Source: Streptomyces spiramyceticus
GTDB taxonomy: Bacteria > Actinomycetota > Actinomycetes > Streptomycetales > Streptomycetaceae
Length of the DNA: 64,000 nt
Direction of reading: 5' to 3'
Assembly: GCF_028807635.1 (NCBI RefSeq)
Contig: NZ_JARBAX010000001.1
Coordinates: 3,550,501-3,614,500 of the forward strand
Shown here: piece by piece, positions 52,801 to 62,296 of the stretch
Numbering within the stretch: position 1 is the stretch's first letter
Layout of the letters: the number at the start of each line of letters is the position of its first letter
Translations under genes and position numbers: made by a program
The notes under the pieces: model-generated
Told to the model about the DNA's origin: nothing
Databases searched by the model: none
The model's input: only the letters and a program-made list of their open reading frames with translations

Positions 52801-53637
52801 ATGTTCCGCCGTAAAGACCACCGTCAAGACCACCGTAAAGATCAGAAGCACAGCCGCAGGGGCGCAGAAGCGCTGCGTCTCGTATCGGTCAGCAAGGTGT
52901 ACGGAACCGAGGAGAGCGCCGTGACCGCGCTCGACCGGGTGACGCTGAGCCTGCCCGCCGGAACCTTCACCGCGGTCATGGGGCCGTCCGGATCGGGCAA
53001 GTCCACCCTGCTCCAGTGCGCGGCGGGTCTCGACCGGCCGGACGCCGGTCAGGTCATGGTGGACGGCGAGGAGATGACGGGCGGCACAGAGTCCGAGCTG
53101 ACCAGGTTCCGGCGCCGGCGGATCGGCTTCGTCTTCCAGCAGTACAACCTGCTGCCGACCCTGACCGTCGAGCAGAACACCACCCTCCCGCTGAAGCTCG
53201 CAGGCCGGCGCATCGACCGGGCCAGGGCGCAGCAGATCCTCACCCAGGTCGGCCTCGGCGACCGGCTCGGGCACCGTCCCGACCAGCTCTCCGGCGGGCA
53301 GCGGCAGCGCGTCGCCATCGCACGGGCGCTGGTGACCGAGCCCAGTGTGGTTTTCGCGGACGAGCCGACGGGGGCGCTGGACACGCGCAGCGCGCGGGAC
53401 GTGCTGCGGCTGCTTCAGGGCGCGGTACGGGTCCATGGCCGGACCGTGGTGATGGTGACGCACGACCCGGTGGCTGCTTCGTACGCCGACTCCGTGCTTT
53501 TCCTGGCGGACGGCCGGCTGGCCGGCCGGCTGAACGCGCCGACCGTGGACGCCGTCGCCGAGCGGCTCGCGCACCTGGGCGACAGCGTGGACGGCATGGA
53601 CGGCATGGACCACGGCGTTGTCGAAGTAGGGGTGTGA
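52801..53637 (+). CDS. MacB/LolD-type ABC ATPase
   Basis: A 278-residue ATPase; the ATG at 52801 follows GAGGGAGTGATGGGGAC. A basic N-terminus ([19 protein letters not shown]) precedes the domain. GPSGSGKST is Walker [16 protein letters not shown] the signature, [12 protein letters not shown] the Walker B. It precedes by 3 bp an FtsX-type permease, together making an exporter or mechanotransmitter. Confidence 0.93.
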   Translation: MFRRKDHRQDHRKDQKHSRRGAEALRLVSVSKVYGTEESAVTALDRVTLSLPAGTFTAVMGPSGSGKSTLLQCAAGLDRPDAGQVMVDGEEMTGGTESELTRFRRRRIGFVFQQYNLLPTLTVEQNTTLPLKLAGRRIDRARAQQILTQVGLGDRLGHRPDQLSGGQRQRVAIARALVTEPSVVFADEPTGALDTRSARDVLRLLQGAVRVHGRTVVMVTHDPVAASYADSVLFLADGRLAGRLNAPTVDAVAERLAHLGDSVDGMDGMDHGVVEVGV

Positions 53638-53640
53638 GGC

Positions 53641-54978
53641 ATGTTCTCGCTGGCCATGCGCTCCGTCCGGCAGCGCCCCGGGCGCTTCGTCGCCACCCTG
53701 CTGTCGGCCTTCCTGGGGGCCGCGATCATCATGACGTTCAACTCGATGCACGACACGGCGGGCGCGAAGGGCGTCGACGACGTCAGCTCGGAATCGCTCA
53801 CCGTCGCGGCGTCCGTGGTCGGCGGCTACGGCACGCTTCTGGTGTTCTTCGCCGTCGCCTCGACCCTCACCGTCAATGTGCGGCAGCGGAGCGGCGAGAT
53901 CAGCCTGCTGCGCAGCACCGGCGCCACTCCCGCCCAGATCAAGCGCATGATCGTGGGTGAGTCGGCCGTCGTCGGACTGGTCGGGGCCGTGCTGGCGATC
54001 GGGCCCGCGATGCTCGGCGGTGAGGCGCTGCTCGGCATGTTCCGCGACAGCGGGCAGGTCGCCGACAGCGTGGAGTACGCCTTCGGGCCCATCGCGCTGA
54101 TGTCGGGCATCAACACCACGCTGCTCGCCTCGGTGGGCGCCGCGTTCCTCGCTGTCCGGCGGGCTACGAAGGCCGCAGCCGGTGTCCGTAAGGCCCGGGG
54201 GCGGGCCCGGAGGATCGCCGGTTACGGCGCGCTCGTGGCCGGTACGGCGTCGGTGCTCACCACCTTCGCGATGGACGGCACCGACCCCATGACGATGGCA
54301 CCCGCGGCGTACGGCGCCATTCTGCTGGCGGTGGGTTTCGCGGTCTTCTCGCCGGTGCTGCTGGGGGGCCTGCTCGGCCGACTCGGGCGGCCGATCATCG
54401 CGCTCTTCGGTGCGAGCGGCTATCTGACCGTCCACAACATGCGCCGACGCGCCTCGGAACTGTCCGGGGTGCTGATGCCGCTGATCCTCTTCACCGGCAT
54501 GGCGACGGGGACGCTGTACATGCAGGCTGTCGAGAGCGACGCGATCAAGGCGTCGGGCCTCACCAAATCGGTCGAGGACAAGAACCTGGAGACGCTGAAC
54601 CTCGTGGTCGTCGGCATCATCGTGGTCTTCTCCTGCATCATGCTGATCAACAGTCTGTACGCCGCGACCTCGTACCGGGGCCGGGAGTTCGGCCAGCAGC
54701 GGCTCGCCGGGGCCACCCCGGGGCAGGTGCTCGGGATGGTCGGCTGCGAGGGGCTCGTGCTGACGGTGACCGGGGTGTTCTTCGGGACTGTGGCGGGGAT
54801 CGCCGGGATCGTGCCGTTCACCGTGGTCCGTACCGACTCGGTCCTGCCGGGCCGGGGCTTCGGGATCTGGCTGGGCATCGTGGCGGTCGCCGCTGCGGCA
54901 ACTCTGGTCACCAGCCTCGGCACCGCCCGCCGGACGCTCCGTACCCCGGCGGTGGGGGCGGTGGCGGTGGCCGCTTGA
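53641..54978 (+). CDS. FtsX-type ABC permease
   Basis: A 445-residue permease with two FtsX units. Hydrophobic segments are near residues 16-35, 75-95, 120-145, 200-215 and in the second half (LLAVGFAVFSPVLLGGLLG, LNLVVVGIIVVFSCIMLINSL); RQRSGEISLLRSTGATPAQI is the FtsX signature, seen in parts as RQRSGEISLLRSTGA and, in the second half, GREFGQQRLAGATPGQV. It is 3 bp after the ATPase gene. Substrate unknown (macrolide, peptide or lipoprotein are family options). Confidence 0.92.
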   Translation: MFSLAMRSVRQRPGRFVATLLSAFLGAAIIMTFNSMHDTAGAKGVDDVSSESLTVAASVVGGYGTLLVFFAVASTLTVNVRQRSGEISLLRSTGATPAQIKRMIVGESAVVGLVGAVLAIGPAMLGGEALLGMFRDSGQVADSVEYAFGPIALMSGINTTLLASVGAAFLAVRRATKAAAGVRKARGRARRIAGYGALVAGTASVLTTFAMDGTDPMTMAPAAYGAILLAVGFAVFSPVLLGGLLGRLGRPIIALFGASGYLTVHNMRRRASELSGVLMPLILFTGMATGTLYMQAVESDAIKASGLTKSVEDKNLETLNLVVVGIIVVFSCIMLINSLYAATSYRGREFGQQRLAGATPGQVLGMVGCEGLVLTVTGVFFGTVAGIAGIVPFTVVRTDSVLPGRGFGIWLGIVAVAAAATLVTSLGTARRTLRTPAVGAVAVAA

Positions 54979-55037
54979 TCCGGTTGATCCGGGCAGCCGG
55001 GATCCGCGCAGCCGGGACGGCCGCTTGGACCGAAGCC

Positions 55038-55107
55038 CAGGTCAGGAGTCCAGGTCAGGGAGTCAGGTCAGGAGTCCAGGCCAGTCGACGACTGACCTGG
55101 ACTCCTG
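55038..55107. terminator. Bidirectional terminator with duplicated left arm
   Basis: CAGGTCAGGAGTCCAGG occurs twice (55038-55054 and 55064-55080); either copy can pair with CTGACCTGGACTCCTG at 55092-55107. The first gives a perfect 16-bp stem (55043-55058), the second 12 bp. It separates the convergent permease and VOC genes. Confidence 0.7.
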
Positions 55108-55119
55108 CGTTCCGGCACG

Positions 55120-55935
55120 TCAGGCGCCGGTCGCTCCGGGCACCGGCTTCAGCACCACGAAGTCCGCGCCGGACGGGTCGACGCACACCGCGAGGCGCCC
55201 CACTCCCTCGGCGTCCTCCGGGCCCATCTGCACGCTTCCGCCGTTCCCCGTGACCTTGGCGACGGTGTCGTCGCAGTCGTCGACCGCGAACACCGGGTGC
55301 CAGTACGGGCGGCCGCCGGTCAGCGTGAGTGCGTCTGTGGGGAGCTGCATGATCCCGCCGTGCATGCGCTCGTCGGGCTGGCCGGCGGGAATGATCATCG
55401 AGTACGTCCCACCGTCGCCCGGCAGCACCATGTCCTGGCTCTGCCAGCCGAAGAGGCTGCCGTAGAACTCCTTCGCGGCGGCCGAGTCGGTCGTGTAGAG
55501 CTCGGTCCAGCACAGGCCGCCCGGCTGGTCTGCCACTTCCAGCCCCTTGGTCTTCCCCGGCTGCCAGACGGCGAACTGACCGCCCTGCGGGTCGGTGTAC
55601 TGCGCCATCCGGCCCTCGCCGTCGGCGTCCATCGGGGCGACACGCACCTTGCCGCCGTTCTGCTCGACCGCCGCGGTCGTGGCGTCGGCGTCGTTCGTAT
55701 TGAAGTAGATCATCCAGGCCGAGCGGGCCCCCTCCTCGGTGAGCAGGCCGATTCCGCCGACGGTCTTGCCGTTCTGCTTGAAGACGCCGTACTGGCCTCC
55801 CTCCGGCGTATCCGGATCCATCGGCTGGAAGTCCCAGCCGAGCACCGAGCCGTAGAAGGCCGCCGTGGCAGGTACATCAGGGGCGCCGATGTCGATCCAG
55901 CACGGAGAGCCGGGCACGAAGTCGGTGGTGATCAT
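55120..55935 (-). CDS. VOC family protein (two glyoxalase domains)
   Basis: A 271-residue protein with two VOC domains: residues 1-125 (CWIDIGAPDVPATAAFYGSVLGW) split as PCWIDIGAPDVPATAAFYG, and 135-265 (CWTELYTTDSAAAKEFYG). Such proteins are dioxygenases, isomerases or drug-binding resistance proteins; metal ligands are not all evident, so a binding function is possible. The start ATG is at 55935, after GGAAGCGTC. Confidence 0.88.
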   Translation of the reverse strand: MITTDFVPGSPCWIDIGAPDVPATAAFYGSVLGWDFQPMDPDTPEGGQYGVFKQNGKTVGGIGLLTEEGARSAWMIYFNTNDADATTAAVEQNGGKVRVAPMDADGEGRMAQYTDPQGGQFAVWQPGKTKGLEVADQPGGLCWTELYTTDSAAAKEFYGSLFGWQSQDMVLPGDGGTYSMIIPAGQPDERMHGGIMQLPTDALTLTGGRPYWHPVFAVDDCDDTVAKVTGNGGSVQMGPEDAEGVGRLAVCVDPSGADFVVLKPVPGATGA

Positions 55936-56061
55936 GACGCTTCCTCTCGCAGATCCGCTGTGAAATCACCTGTCGATTCAGCGTGGCATCCGCCACTGAC
56001 AATCGCGCGCCGACCGCGAGGGCCGTCGGCAGGCGGCTGTCATCGGCGTCAGTGCGCACCG

Positions 56062-56604
56062 TCAGGGTCTGCGGCTCCATACGTCGAGTGCGGGACGCCC
56101 TTCGCCCAGCGTGACGCCGCCGGTCGGCGACCAGCCCCACGAGCGGAACGCCGCCGCGGCCGACGTGTTCGCCGGTGCGACGAGCGTGGTGACCAGATCG
56201 GCGTCGACCCGGGTGAGCAGGCGTTCCTGGAGGCGGGTCGCGATACCGCTGCGGCGGCGCGTGGGGGTCACCATCAGTTCGACGACGACGAAGACCTTGC
56301 CCGGGGCGGCGAGCTCCGTGTCCGCGACGGCCTCCGGTACGTCCCCGCGCATACCGTGCCACCACTCGCCCTCCCGGTGCGGCGGGTAGCCGTATATGCA
56401 GCCGGCCAGCGTTGTCTCGCTGGCGACCAGCATGTCGAAGCCGGGGCGCTGTACATCGTCGGCGAAGCGCTTCAGGAAGCCCCGCCGGTCGTGGTACTCC
56501 TGGTCCGTCTCTCCGCGGTACGCCGCGACGTACAGGTCGGCGATGGACTCTCGTTGCTGGTCGGCCTGCCATCGGGTCAGCCGCCGCAAGAACACCTCTG
56601 TCAT
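56062..56604 (-). CDS. GNAT-family N-acetyltransferase
   Basis: A 180-residue acetyltransferase starting at the ATG at 56604. VFVVVELMVTPTRRRSGIATRL contains motif A (LMVTPTRRRSGIATRL) with the acetyl-CoA loop RRSGIA, and VTTLVAPANTSAAAAFRSWGW is motif B. Substrate unknown. It is divergent from the SARP regulator gene. Confidence 0.87.
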   Translation of the reverse strand: MTEVFLRRLTRWQADQQRESIADLYVAAYRGETDQEYHDRRGFLKRFADDVQRPGFDMLVASETTLAGCIYGYPPHREGEWWHGMRGDVPEAVADTELAAPGKVFVVVELMVTPTRRRSGIATRLQERLLTRVDADLVTTLVAPANTSAAAAFRSWGWSPTGGVTLGEGRPALDVWSRRP

Positions 56605-56677
56605 GCCGTCATCGTGACAGCGCGGCGGTATTCCGGGAACGTCCGGGCGCAGTCGGCTGTCGCCGTGAGCAGCCGAA

Positions 56678-56709
56678 AACCCCGGTCACTCACCTCAATG
56701 ACCGGGGTT
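56678..56709. terminator. Hairpin between the GNAT and SARP genes
   Basis: AACCCCGGTCA pairs perfectly with TGACCGGGGTT across a 10-nt loop. On the minus strand a TTTTCGG follows. It stands in a divergent gap (56605-56879), so it may terminate antisense readthrough or mark a lost gene; nothing else is evident in the gap. Confidence 0.55.
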
Positions 56710-56879
56710 CTCTCTGGCCCCGAATCCGGCCGCGGCGGCACACTCCCCCGAGTGCGGCTGCGCTTCCCCCGCCGAGCGCCGGCGGACCGGATTCGATGGA
56801 TAGATCAAAACAGCCGCCGCCAACAGATCGCTAACATATGGCCAACGGTCATTCCGGTTGCCGGTCTTGGAGGACGCGG

Positions 56880-59795
56880 ATGCGATTCGGCCTGCTAGGT
56901 CCGCTGACCGTGTACGACGACGAGACGGGCGAGCACCGTCCCGTACGCAGCGCCAAGGGCCGCGCCCTCCTTGCCGCACTGCTGACGCGCCCGAACCGCG
57001 TCGTTCCCGTGAGCGAGCTGAAGGCCGCGCTCTGGGACGACGAGCCGCCGCCGTCCGCCCACGCCTCCCTCCACAACCACGTCACCCGCCTCCGCCGCCT
57101 GCTCGCCGAGGAGGACCGGCTGCGCGCCGTACCGCCCGGCTATCTGCTGCGCGTCGGTCCCGGCGAGCTGGACACGGACGTCTTCGAGCAGCGCGTACGG
57201 GCGGCCCGCGCCGCGCACGCGCAGGGCGACTGGGCCGAGACGGTGGCCCGGGCCCGGGGCGCGCTGGAACTGTGGCGGGGCACGCCGCAGGACGCGGCGC
57301 CCGCGCTCGTACAACGGCTGCGGGAGGCGAGGCTGCTGGTGCTGGAGTGGCGGTACGACGCCGAGCTGCACCTAGGCGGTCACGAGGGCGGCGCACTGGT
57401 GCCGGAACTGGCGGCGCTGGTCGCGGAGTTCCCGTTGCGGGAGGCGTTTCACCGGCAGCTGATGCTCGTACTGCACCGGTCGGGCCGGCAGCCGGAGGCG
57501 CTCGCCGTCTTCCAGTCGCTGCGCCGGACGCTGGTGGAGGAGCTGGGCGTGGACCCGGGCCCGGCGGTCCAGGAGGCCTACCAGGAGGTCCTCCGCGACC
57601 CGGCCCCGGCGGTTGCTTCCGCTCCGCCGTCCGAACCGGAACGCCGCTCACCCACGCCTGGGCCCCGTACGCCACACCCTGCCCAACTGCCTCCCCCACC
57701 AGCCCATTTCACGGGCAGATCGGACGTAGTCACGGCCCTGTGCGCCGCGCTCACCGGCGCGGCGCCCGGGCCCCATGTCGTCGTACTCAGCGGCATGGCC
57801 GGTGTCGGGAAGAGCGCGCTCGCGCTGCATGTCTCGCACCGGTTGCGTGGGGAATTCCCCGGCGGGCAGCTGTATTTCAACCTCCACGGGGCCACCCCCT
57901 GCATGGCTCCGCTCACCGTCTCGCAGGTCCTCTGCGCCCTCCTCCGTGACCTGGGTGTCGACCCGTGCCGCGTGCCCGAAGAGGCGGACGCCGCGGCCGC
58001 GTTGCTGCGCTCCACGCTGGCGCCGACCCGTACCCTCCTGGTCTTCGACGACGCGGCGTCGGCCGCCCAGGTGCGGCCGCTGCTGCCCGCCGGGGCCGGT
58101 TGCGCGGTCATCGTCACCAGCCGGTCATCGCTCGCCGCCCTCGACGGCGCGGTCCGGTTCCCGCTCGCTCCCCTGTCGGCGCGCGACAGCACCGACCTGC
58201 TCCGCAGCGTTTCGGGGCGCGGGGAACTGCTCGACGCCGGGGACGCGGAGCGGCTCGTCGAGCGGTGCGGGCGGCTGCCGCTCGCGCTGCGTGTCGTCGC
58301 CGCGCGGCTCGCGGCCCGGCGTGCGCTGGCCCCGGGCGTACTGGCCGGGCTGCTCGACGCCGAGGCGGGCCGCCTCGATCACCTGGAGTACGACGACCTG
58401 AGCGTGCGGAGTTCGCTGTCCGTCGCGCACGACGCGCTGAACGGTTCCGACCGGCGCCCCGACCTCGACGCCGCCCTCGCCCTGCGCCGCCTCGGCGCGC
58501 TCGATCTGCCCGAGTACGGTGCGCCGCTGGTCGCCCGCCTGATGGACACCGGCGTTCCGCGCGCGGCCGCCGCGCTCGACAGGCTGGTGGACGTCGCGCT
58601 GCTGGACGAGGTGTCGTACGGCCGGTTCGCCCCGCACGACCTCGTACGGGACTTCGCCCGCGAGCTCGCCGCCCGCCACCACACCGCCCCCGACCTGGAC
58701 GCCGCCGTGGAGCGCGGCCTGCGCTGGTACGCCGAATCCGCCCGGCAGGCAGGGCTTGCCCTCCTCCCGCCCGGCCGCGAGGGCGAGATCCGGGTGCCGC
58801 CGCCGATCGACCCCGTCACCGCCACGCCCTTCGACTCGGAGGCGGCGGCGTTCGCGTGGGGCGACCGTGAGCTGCCGCAGCTCGTCGCGCTCGCCGAGAG
58901 ATACGCGTTCACCTCGGCGACCGCCCGCCTGCTGATCCGGGCCTGCTTCCCGTACCTCCAACGCAGGGGCAGGCTCCAGGAGCTGATCGCCCTCAACCGG
59001 CTCGGGCTCGGCGCCGCGCGGCACGCCGGTGACACCGAGGCCGAGGCGCACGCCCTCACCGACCTCGCGGGCGTGCATTTCATGAGCGGCAGGAGAGAGG
59101 AGGCGATGGTCCTCAACGACGAGGCGACCGCACTGTGGCGCCGGCTCGGCGCCGACCACCGAATCCAACGCGGCCTCGCCAACCGGGGCATGCTCTGCGA
59201 ACGCCTCGGCCGTCACGCCGAGGCCGCCGAGGCCCTCGAACAGAGCCTTGGCTACGCGCGTCGCCTCAGCGACGACCATGGCGAGGCGATCATCCTCAGC
59301 CACCTCGGCAATCTGCACGAGCACACCGACGCCCGCGCCGCCATCGGCTACCACGAGCTCAGCCTCGCCGCCGGCCTGCGGCTCGGCAGCGCGTTGCTCC
59401 AGTACAGCGCGCACTGCAACATCGGCTTCGCCCACCTCACCCTCGGCGAACAGGACGCCGCCCTGCCCCACTTCGACGAGGGCCTGCGCCTCATGGGCGA
59501 CGACGGCGACTGGCAGACACAGTCCCAGACCCGCCTCGGCCGCGTCCGCGCCCTGCGGGCCCTCGCGCGCACGGGTTACGCCGAGCAGGAGTGCACGCTG
59601 CTGCTCGACCGGGCCCAGGAGCGCGGCGACACCTACACCGAGGGCCTCGCGCGGCACGAGTACGGCCACCTCCTGCGGGCGGCGGAGCGCGAGGCGGAGG
59701 CGTTCGCCCAGTGGCGGCTGGCCCTGGCGGCGCTCGACGGTACGGATACGAGTGTCCGCGGCGAACTCGACGCCCTTCTTGCCGACTCCGGGTGA
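56880..59795 (+). CDS. AfsR-type SARP transcriptional regulator (BTAD-NB-ARC-TPR)
   Basis: A 971-residue regulator. The ATG at 56880 follows GGAGG and gives MRFGLLGPLTVYDD, the typical SARP start. The OmpR-type winged helix covers about 1-95 (PVRSAKGRALLAALLTRPN), the BTAD 95-240 (LDTDVFEQRVRAA, EFPLREAFHRQLMLVLHRSGRQPEAL), the NB-ARC domain from about 285 with GMAGVGKS (305-312), and TPR-like repeats from about 690 to the end. AfsR-like proteins activate secondary-metabolite genes or sigma-like small activators. No biosynthetic cluster adjoins. Confidence 0.94.
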   Translation: MRFGLLGPLTVYDDETGEHRPVRSAKGRALLAALLTRPNRVVPVSELKAALWDDEPPPSAHASLHNHVTRLRRLLAEEDRLRAVPPGYLLRVGPGELDTDVFEQRVRAARAAHAQGDWAETVARARGALELWRGTPQDAAPALVQRLREARLLVLEWRYDAELHLGGHEGGALVPELAALVAEFPLREAFHRQLMLVLHRSGRQPEALAVFQSLRRTLVEELGVDPGPAVQEAYQEVLRDPAPAVASAPPSEPERRSPTPGPRTPHPAQLPPPPAHFTGRSDVVTALCAALTGAAPGPHVVVLSGMAGVGKSALALHVSHRLRGEFPGGQLYFNLHGATPCMAPLTVSQVLCALLRDLGVDPCRVPEEADAAAALLRSTLAPTRTLLVFDDAASAAQVRPLLPAGAGCAVIVTSRSSLAALDGAVRFPLAPLSARDSTDLLRSVSGRGELLDAGDAERLVERCGRLPLALRVVAARLAARRALAPGVLAGLLDAEAGRLDHLEYDDLSVRSSLSVAHDALNGSDRRPDLDAALALRRLGALDLPEYGAPLVARLMDTGVPRAAAALDRLVDVALLDEVSYGRFAPHDLVRDFARELAARHHTAPDLDAAVERGLRWYAESARQAGLALLPPGREGEIRVPPPIDPVTATPFDSEAAAFAWGDRELPQLVALAERYAFTSATARLLIRACFPYLQRRGRLQELIALNRLGLGAARHAGDTEAEAHALTDLAGVHFMSGRREEAMVLNDEATALWRRLGADHRIQRGLANRGMLCERLGRHAEAAEALEQSLGYARRLSDDHGEAIILSHLGNLHEHTDARAAIGYHELSLAAGLRLGSALLQYSAHCNIGFAHLTLGEQDAALPHFDEGLRLMGDDGDWQTQSQTRLGRVRALRALARTGYAEQECTLLLDRAQERGDTYTEGLARHEYGHLLRAAEREAEAFAQWRLALAALDGTDTSVRGELDALLADSG

Positions 59796-59842
59796 AACAT
59801 TTCGCCTCCGCCACCGGGTCAGTGGGGTGACGGCGAGCACCA

Positions 59843-60281
59843 GTGAGAGTCGGGGGAGGACATGCGACCGTCGCGCACGGACGCGTCCGGGAGTTCGCGG
59901 CGGGGCGTTCCGCCCGTCTCTTCCGGTCGGCGTGCCTGCTGACCAGCGTCGACACGCATCTCGCCGAGGACCTGGTGCAGGAGACGCTGGGCCGGATGTA
60001 CATGCCGGATGTACATGCTGTGGGGCCGGGTTTCCAGGATCGGCAACCCGGCGGCGTACGGCCAGACCGTTCTCGTACGGACCTTCCTCACCCACCGGCG
60101 CCGCCGCTCGGCGGGCGAGCTTCCCCTCGCCGAACTCCCCGACAGTGGTGGCAGCGCCCCGGGTGACGACCCGGCGCTGCGGCTCGCGCTCCTCCAGGCG
60201 CTGGCGCAACTCGCCGGTCAGCCGCGCAGCTCAGGGCGATCGCGCTCAGCGCGAAGTGGGCGTCGATCAGGTAAGCCGTGA
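59843..60281 (+). pseudogene. SigE-like ECF sigma factor, broken
   Basis: Remnant of a SigE-family sigma gene. FAAGRSARLFRSACLLTSVD and HLAEDLVQETLGR are the sigma-2 start; the next frame holds NPAAYGQTVLVRTFLTHRRRR and ALRLALLQALAQLAG. The frames are shifted by a 13-bp tandem duplication (CCGGATGTACATG at 59992-60004 and 60005-60017); deleting one copy rejoins them. The 3' half of sigma-4 is missing. The best ribosome site (GGGGGAGG) serves an ATG at 59862 in a third frame, suggesting a further N-terminal lesion. Confidence 0.8.
59992..60017 (+). repeat. 13-bp tandem duplication causing a frameshift
   Basis: CCGGATGTACATG is present twice head to tail. Thirteen bases shift the frame by one, exactly at the break in the sigma gene. 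Confidence 0.9.
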
Positions 60282-60306
60282 GCCGTGGCCCGGGGCGGGG
60301 GCTGGT

Positions 60307-62031
60307 TCACTTCGCGTCGGCGTAGCACTCCACGATCGCCGTGGTGAACGGAAACCGCACCGGCGTTTCCCCGAAGGCGATCCGCCCGGCCAGGTCACCG
60401 GCCGCGCGGATCGCCTCCGCGACTGTCTCCGCCTCCTCGGCCGGGCAGTGCACGATCACCTCGTCGTGCTGGAAGAAGACCAGCTCCGCCCGGAGCCCGG
60501 CGGCGTTCAGCGACTGCCGCAGCGCGGCCATCATCAGCAGCGCCCAGTCGGCGGCGCTGCCCTGCACCACGAAGTTCCGCGTGAAGCGGCCGCGTGCGCG
60601 GACATTCGTCGAGGCGTACCCCGGGGTGAACTCCCGGTCTCTCGCGCCAGTTTCCTCCTCCTCTTTCTCGCCCTCTGTTCCGCCTGTTCCGCTGTCCTGC
60701 GGAATCCCCGCCTCGCCGTCGTCGCCCGAACCGACCGCAGGCGGGCAGGTCCGCCCCAGCCAGGTCCGTACCAGCCGCTGCTCCTCGCCCGCGCGCGCCG
60801 CGTCGTCGACATACGCGACGGCACGCGGGAAGCGTCTTCGCAGCGCGGCCAGGTTTTTCAGGCCGTCGCCGGACGTCTGCCCGTACACCGCGCCGAGCAC
60901 GGCGAGCTTCGCCATGTCGCGGTCACCGGCGAACGCCCGGTCGGAGACCGCCTTGTAGAGGTCGCCCGGCTGGCCCGCCACGTCCATCAGGCCGGGGTCG
61001 CGCGAGATCGCGGCCAGTACGCGCGGCTCCATCTGGTCCGCGTCGGCGACCACGAGCCGCCAGCCTTCGTCCGCGATCACCGCACGCCGGATCACCTTCG
61101 GGATCTGCAGAGCGCCGCCGCCATTGGTCACCCATCGCCCGGTGATCGTGCCGCCCGGCAGGTACTGGGGTCTGAAACGGCCCTCGCGCACCCAGTCCTG
61201 GAGCCAGCCCCAGCCGTGGGCCGTATAGATCCGGTACAGCTTCTTGTACGCGATGAGCGGACCCACTGCGGGGTGGTCGACCTCCTCCAGCTCCCAGCGG
61301 CGGGTCGATTTCACCTTGATCCCGGCCTGCCCGAAGGCCTTGATGACATCTGCGGGCAGCTCCGGGCGGACGCGCCGCCCGAACGCCGCCGACACTTCGT
61401 CCGTCAGCTCCGCCAGGCGTCTCGGCTCGCCGCCGCCCGCATACCGTTCCCCGAGCAACTCCGCCAGCAGCACCCGGTGCACGTCCGCCCGCCACGGCAG
61501 CCCCGCCCCGTTCATCTCGGCGGCCACCAGCATTCCCGCCGACTCGGCGGCGGTCAGCAGCCGCATCCGGTCGGGGGTCTCGGCGGCGTCGTGCCTGCGC
61601 TGCTGATCGGCGTACACCTCAAGGAGGGCGTCGAAGGGAACTGCCACTGGCTGCGGTTCGAAGAGCGACGATTGTGATCCGGGCTCGGCGGCGCGCTGCG
61701 GTGGATCGGGCGGTACGGGCCGGTCGTGCAGCCGGGCCCAGGCCGCGGCGGCCGAATGCGGCTCACCGTGCCGGCCCTCGTGGCCGAGCAGCAGTGACTC
61801 CGCGTCCTCGATGTCGTAGCAGCGCTCGACGCGGACGCCGGCGGCAAGCAGCCGCGGATAGATCTCGGCGGTGGACCGCCATACCCAGCGGCCGACGCCG
61901 GGCCTGGCCGCGACCGCCGCCGCGAGGTCTGCCTCTTCGCGCACGCCGCCGGCCGGCCGCCCGTCCCGCCCCAGCGGCACGAGCAGCGCTCCACCGCCGT
62001 CGGTCGGTGCGACGGCCCAGCGATTGCTCAT
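60307..62031 (-). CDS. Family A DNA polymerase with degenerate exonuclease domain
   Basis: A 574-residue polymerase; the ATG at 62031 gives MSNRWAVAPTDGGG. Motif A is VVADADQMEPRVLA, motif B has DMAKLAVLGAVYGQ on the O-helix, and motif C is FFQHDEVIVHC, so the polymerase active site is intact. The N-terminal 180 residues occupy the place of the 3'-5' exonuclease domain but show no DEDD motifs. A Gly/Glu/Asp-rich insert lies between motifs B and C (about residues 440-480). It belongs to the actinobacterial bifunctional 3'-5' exonuclease/DNA polymerase family, a PolA paralogue of unclear role. Confidence 0.88.
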   Translation of the reverse strand: MSNRWAVAPTDGGGALLVPLGRDGRPAGGVREEADLAAAVAARPGVGRWVWRSTAEIYPRLLAAGVRVERCYDIEDAESLLLGHEGRHGEPHSAAAAWARLHDRPVPPDPPQRAAEPGSQSSLFEPQPVAVPFDALLEVYADQQRRHDAAETPDRMRLLTAAESAGMLVAAEMNGAGLPWRADVHRVLLAELLGERYAGGGEPRRLAELTDEVSAAFGRRVRPELPADVIKAFGQAGIKVKSTRRWELEEVDHPAVGPLIAYKKLYRIYTAHGWGWLQDWVREGRFRPQYLPGGTITGRWVTNGGGALQIPKVIRRAVIADEGWRLVVADADQMEPRVLAAISRDPGLMDVAGQPGDLYKAVSDRAFAGDRDMAKLAVLGAVYGQTSGDGLKNLAALRRRFPRAVAYVDDAARAGEEQRLVRTWLGRTCPPAVGSGDDGEAGIPQDSGTGGTEGEKEEEETGARDREFTPGYASTNVRARGRFTRNFVVQGSAADWALLMMAALRQSLNAAGLRAELVFFQHDEVIVHCPAEEAETVAEAIRAAGDLAGRIAFGETPVRFPFTTAIVECYADAK

Positions 62032-62143
62032 GGGTGCGAGTCTGGCACCGACCACTGACAGTGGCGTCGGCGGCGAGCCGACGGTGCGCGCTGCCTTCCC
62101 GAACTGGGCCCCCAGGCCCCAGGACGCCCTTGAGGACCGGGGT

Positions 62144-62160
62144 CTGGGGCGGAGCCCCAG
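62144..62160. repeat. Short extragenic palindrome (CTGGGGC-GGA-GCCCCAG)
   Basis: CTGGGGC, GGA, GCCCCAG within the context GGGGTCTGGGGCGGAGCCCC, a motif found dispersed between genes in Streptomyces genomes. Nothing else is seen in the 265-bp gap 62032-62296 apart from C/G-rich tracts. Confidence 0.5.
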
Positions 62161-62296
62161 TTGGGGGTATGCCTGGCCCTACCTTCCGGCCCCGCCCGCC
62201 CCCCATTCGTGGTCCCCTTCCGAAGCTGGGACCATCGCAGGTGGCGGGTGGTGTGCGGTCGCGGTCGCGGTTGCGGTTGCGTGAGGAGGCATTTCG

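Noticed and set aside
56880..59795. Biosynthetic cluster controlled by the SARP
   Set aside because: No PKS, NRPS, terpene or RiPP genes are adjacent in the window.
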